From NCBI GenBank assembly GCA_947372405.1, contig CANBTO010000232.1, positions 1 through 7,569 on the forward strand: a stretch of 7,569 nt of DNA. Reading direction: 5' to 3'. The translations under genes were made by a program, and so were the position numbers. The DNA is from Verrucomicrobiaceae bacterium. GTDB taxonomy: Bacteria > Verrucomicrobiota > Verrucomicrobiae > Verrucomicrobiales > Akkermansiaceae. Below are positions 5,735 through 7,569 of the stretch, piece by piece. How positions within the stretch are numbered: position 1 is the stretch's first letter; each line of letters begins with the position of its first letter. The notes beneath the pieces were generated by a model. The model saw nothing but the letters and a program-made list of their open reading frames with translations, was not told the DNA's origin and searched no databases.

Positions 5735-6790
5735 TCATTGGACTCCGTCCGTAGCCGCGTCACCGCCGCCGGACTTCGGCGCCTGATCGGGCACGCCGGG
5801 CTCCTTCATCAAGCGCCCGGCGAGGGCTTTGAGATCCTCCACGGGAATGGCAAAACTTTCGGCGCGGTTGGCGCGAGCGATGTTCATGCCGATGCATTGA
5901 CCGTCCAGATCAATCAAGGGGCCGCCGACTGACTTGCTGTTTCCGAGGATGTCGGTCTGCATCACGCGGGGGAATCCGCTGCGGCGCTTGGAGTAGTCCC
6001 CGCTCATCTGGTCGTTGCGGTTCATTTGATCGGTGAACATCTCGCTCTTGGCTGCAAGCCGGACTTCAACCGTTTTCTCCTCCTTGCCACGGCGGTAGGT
6101 GAGTTTCACGGTGCTTCCCGCCTTGCGGTCTTTGAGAACATCAGCGACGTCCTTGAGCACCTTGACGGGTTTGTCCTCGATGGAGAGGATCACGTCACCT
6201 TTCTGAATCCCAGCCTCCTTGGCACCGCTTTTTTCATTCACATCGTCCACTTCCAGCCGCTTGCTGTCCGGCTTGAGTACGAGGCCGAGGGCGGCTCCTC
6301 CGGCAGCAGGGATCTCACGGATCTTCGCACTGACGATGCCGGCGAGCAACCGGCGGGTGGTGCGGGTGGTCGCGCCGTTGGCGACGACCCACGACCCCTG
6401 AGGCACGTCGCTCGTTGGTGCATATCTAACGGGAACAAGCCCGGTGGCCTCGATCTTCAGCAGCGCGACGTCCCACTCGGCGTCGATCGCCAGGATCTTC
6501 ACTTCCGGGTAGTTGGTGTGGTCCACGGTGACGGCGAGCTTTTCCACCTGCGAGACCTCGCTGGCCTTGGTGAGGATGTGGCCCTCCGCGGAAACAACGA
6601 CTCCGTAGCCGCATTCCTTGTGGCCGTCGAGAATCACGGCGCTGGATGTCTGGAGGACGGCGCGCTGCGTTTCGAAGGCGGCGACCACCGCGGGACCGGT
6701 GGTGCGGTATTCGGACTCAAGCGACTGTTGCCCTAACAGCGGAGTGGCAAGGCAGCAGAAAACAAACGGGCGGAGGAAATCAGCGTTCAC
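5735..6790 (-). CDS. Secreted HtrA-like pseudoprotease with a PDZ domain nested in the protease fold (351 aa)
   Basis: The protein resembles trypsin-like HtrA/DegP proteases but has lost catalytic residues. A signal peptide (residues 1-20, R7, hydrophobic 9-19, cut near L-L-G/Q21) leads into the first beta-barrel half: G-Y-G-V-V-V (61-66) and I-L-T-K-A-S (72-77), where family members read T-N/A-x-H, so the His position is Ser77. D107 in E-W-D-V-A-L is kept. A PDZ domain follows at about 165-247 (E-A-G-I-Q-K-G-D-V-I, 192-201). The second barrel half is at about 272-328: S287-V288-G-G-P-L replaces G-D-S-G-G-P-L, so the nucleophile is Val288, then D-L-D-G-Q-C-I-G. A Gly/Asp-rich tail ends it. 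GTG at 6790 is the only start that places the signal peptide at the N terminus; it overlaps the upstream stop by 11 bp. Reading frame and fold landmarks are otherwise intact, so this looks like a functional non-enzyme, not a decayed gene. It may bind peptides or regulate the neighbouring active protease (inference). Confidence 0.85.
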   Translation of the reverse strand: MNADFLRPFVFCCLATPLLGQQSLESEYRTTGPAVVAAFETQRAVLQTSSAVILDGHKECGYGVVVSAEGHILTKASEVSQVEKLAVTVDHTNYPEVKILAIDAEWDVALLKIEATGLVPVRYAPTSDVPQGSWVVANGATTRTTRRLLAGIVSAKIREIPAAGGAALGLVLKPDSKRLEVDDVNEKSGAKEAGIQKGDVILSIEDKPVKVLKDVADVLKDRKAGSTVKLTYRRGKEEKTVEVRLAAKSEMFTDQMNRNDQMSGDYSKRRSGFPRVMQTDILGNSKSVGGPLIDLDGQCIGMNIARANRAESFAIPVEDLKALAGRLMKEPGVPDQAPKSGGGDAATDGVQ

Positions 6791-7569
6791 CGAGTTTGAA
6801 GGTAAGGGTTTCGTTCTTGCCGTTGCGTTCGAGTTCGAGCTTGAGCTCGTCACCGGCGGACATTTCCTTGAGAAGATCCTGTAGCTGTTCGCGCTTCGAC
6901 AGCGGCGTGTCATTCAACTTGAGGATCACGTCGCCGACCTTTACCCCGGCTTCCTGGGCGGGACTCTTGTCCCCCACCTTGGTCACCGACAGGCCGCCCT
7001 CCGCACGGGACTCAGTGGCCAACCCGAGGAAGCCGTTGCCCTTCACCGGTTTTTTGGCGAACGGCCCCTCTCCGATAAACTCGCCTTTCACCAGTCCGTC
7101 CCAGTTTTTGACGAACTCGTTCATCGGCACGTGCATGTTCACCTGGAGCTGCTGGCCGACACGCGAATGGATGCCCACCAGCTTTCCCGTTAGATCAAAC
7201 AGCGGGCCGCCGGAGTCCCCGCCAATGAGGATGCAGTCCGATTGAAACGTGGAGTTCGCCACCCGCACCAGGCGGCCGAGACGCACGACCGAGCCGCGGG
7301 TCTTGTCGAATCCGCCGGAATGGCCGAGCGCGAAGACCCAGTCGCCAAGACGCGTGGAGTTCGAGCGGTCCATTTCCACGAAAGGATAGGTTCCCTTGTC
7401 GATGATGCGGATCATGGCCGCGTCCGTATCCGCCACTAGGCCGAGGGTTTCCGCCTTCAGTTTGGTGCCGTCCTCGAGAATGATGGTGACCTTTTTCCCC
7501 ACTCCCGAGCTGACGTGGGCGGCGGTGAGCACCAGTCCTTCCGGGGAAACAATGACTCCGCTGCCCGAT
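6780..7569 (-). CDS. HtrA/DegP-type serine protease with C-terminal PDZ domain, N terminus beyond the right edge
   Basis: The reading frame is open to the right edge, and 262 residues are visible. Visible residues 1-19 already match the protease core (G-S-G-V-I-V-S-P-E-G-L-V-L-T-A-A-H-V), so the signal peptide and start lie outside the window; the GTG at 7532 codes for a Val inside this motif and is not the start. The triad is complete: His18 (T-A-A-H), Asp49 (D-T-D-A-A-M) and Ser119 (G-G-D-S-G-G-P-L). One PDZ domain follows at about 177-259, with E-A-G-V-K-V-G-D-V-I as its ligand-side helix region. HtrA proteases degrade or refold damaged periplasmic proteins. It overlaps the downstream pseudoprotease gene by 11 bp and is surely co-transcribed with it. 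DegS-like single-PDZ architecture is possible, depending on whether the missing N terminus is a membrane anchor. Confidence 0.9.
   Translation of the reverse strand, partial: SGSGVIVSPEGLVLTAAHVSSGVGKKVTIILEDGTKLKAETLGLVADTDAAMIRIIDKGTYPFVEMDRSNSTRLGDWVFALGHSGGFDKTRGSVVRLGRLVRVANSTFQSDCILIGGDSGGPLFDLTGKLVGIHSRVGQQLQVNMHVPMNEFVKNWDGLVKGEFIGEGPFAKKPVKGNGFLGLATESRAEGGLSVTKVGDKSPAQEAGVKVGDVILKLNDTPLSKREQLQDLLKEMSAGDELKLELERNGKNETLTFKLGER

Noticed and set aside
5415..5786. Open frame of 123 codons on the plus strand after the GH2 gene
   Set aside because: It translates the ATTACACGG repeats into a G-L-H repeat and runs into the end of the minus-strand pseudoprotease gene.
3235..7440. Rare Leu codons TTA and CTA that are nearly always followed by A or G, giving out-of-frame TAA/TAG
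   Set aside because: Only about eight cases were noticed by eye in the whole window, and codons starting with A or G are common, so chance is a sufficient explanation.

Overview
The window is GC-rich (about 60% by eye) and suggests a Gram-negative bacterium of the Planctomycetes-Verrucomicrobia-Chlamydiae group, most likely Verrucomicrobia. This rests on the mix of a secreted multi-domain GH2 glycosidase, a lipoprotein MsrB, small WXG100-like genes, an HtrA pair, ATTACACGG-type intergenic repeats and mostly weak Shine-Dalgarno sites. It is an inference, because there is no rRNA or other marker gene.

Layout, left to right. (1) 19-1052, minus strand: three small genes read leftwards as 1052->780, 761->228 and 231->19. 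Two encode WXG100-like helical-hairpin proteins that share a W-x-D-Q-x4-F motif. The middle one encodes a 177-residue coiled-coil protein, and its stop overlaps the next start (ATGA). This resembles the substrate/partner genes of a type VII (ESX-like) secretion locus. No ATPase is visible, so the rest of any such locus lies beyond the left edge. (2) 1163-2549, minus strand: sdhB (succinate dehydrogenase/fumarate reductase iron-sulfur subunit), followed by msrB with a lipoprotein signal. No sdhA or sdhC is next to sdhB. (3) 2550-2936: divergent intergenic region with a 12-bp palindrome, a long GC-rich inverted repeat around a T-rich loop, and a second small hairpin. (4) 2937-5411, plus strand: secreted GH2 beta-galactosidase-type enzyme with both catalytic glutamates. 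(5) 5412-5734: convergent intergenic region holding four tandem CACGGATTA units and a 27-bp inverted repeat. (6) 5735-7569, minus strand: two overlapping secreted trypsin-like genes. The upstream one, cut by the right edge, has an intact His-Asp-Ser triad and a C-terminal PDZ domain. The downstream one has lost the catalytic His and Ser and carries its PDZ domain between the two halves of the protease fold.

Most products act at or outside the cytoplasmic membrane: glycan cleavage, oxidised-methionine repair, envelope proteolysis and possibly ESX-type export. The least ordinary items are the nested-PDZ pseudoprotease paired with an intact homologue, and the WXG100-like trio. Gene-family calls come from motif reading alone; no database search was run.
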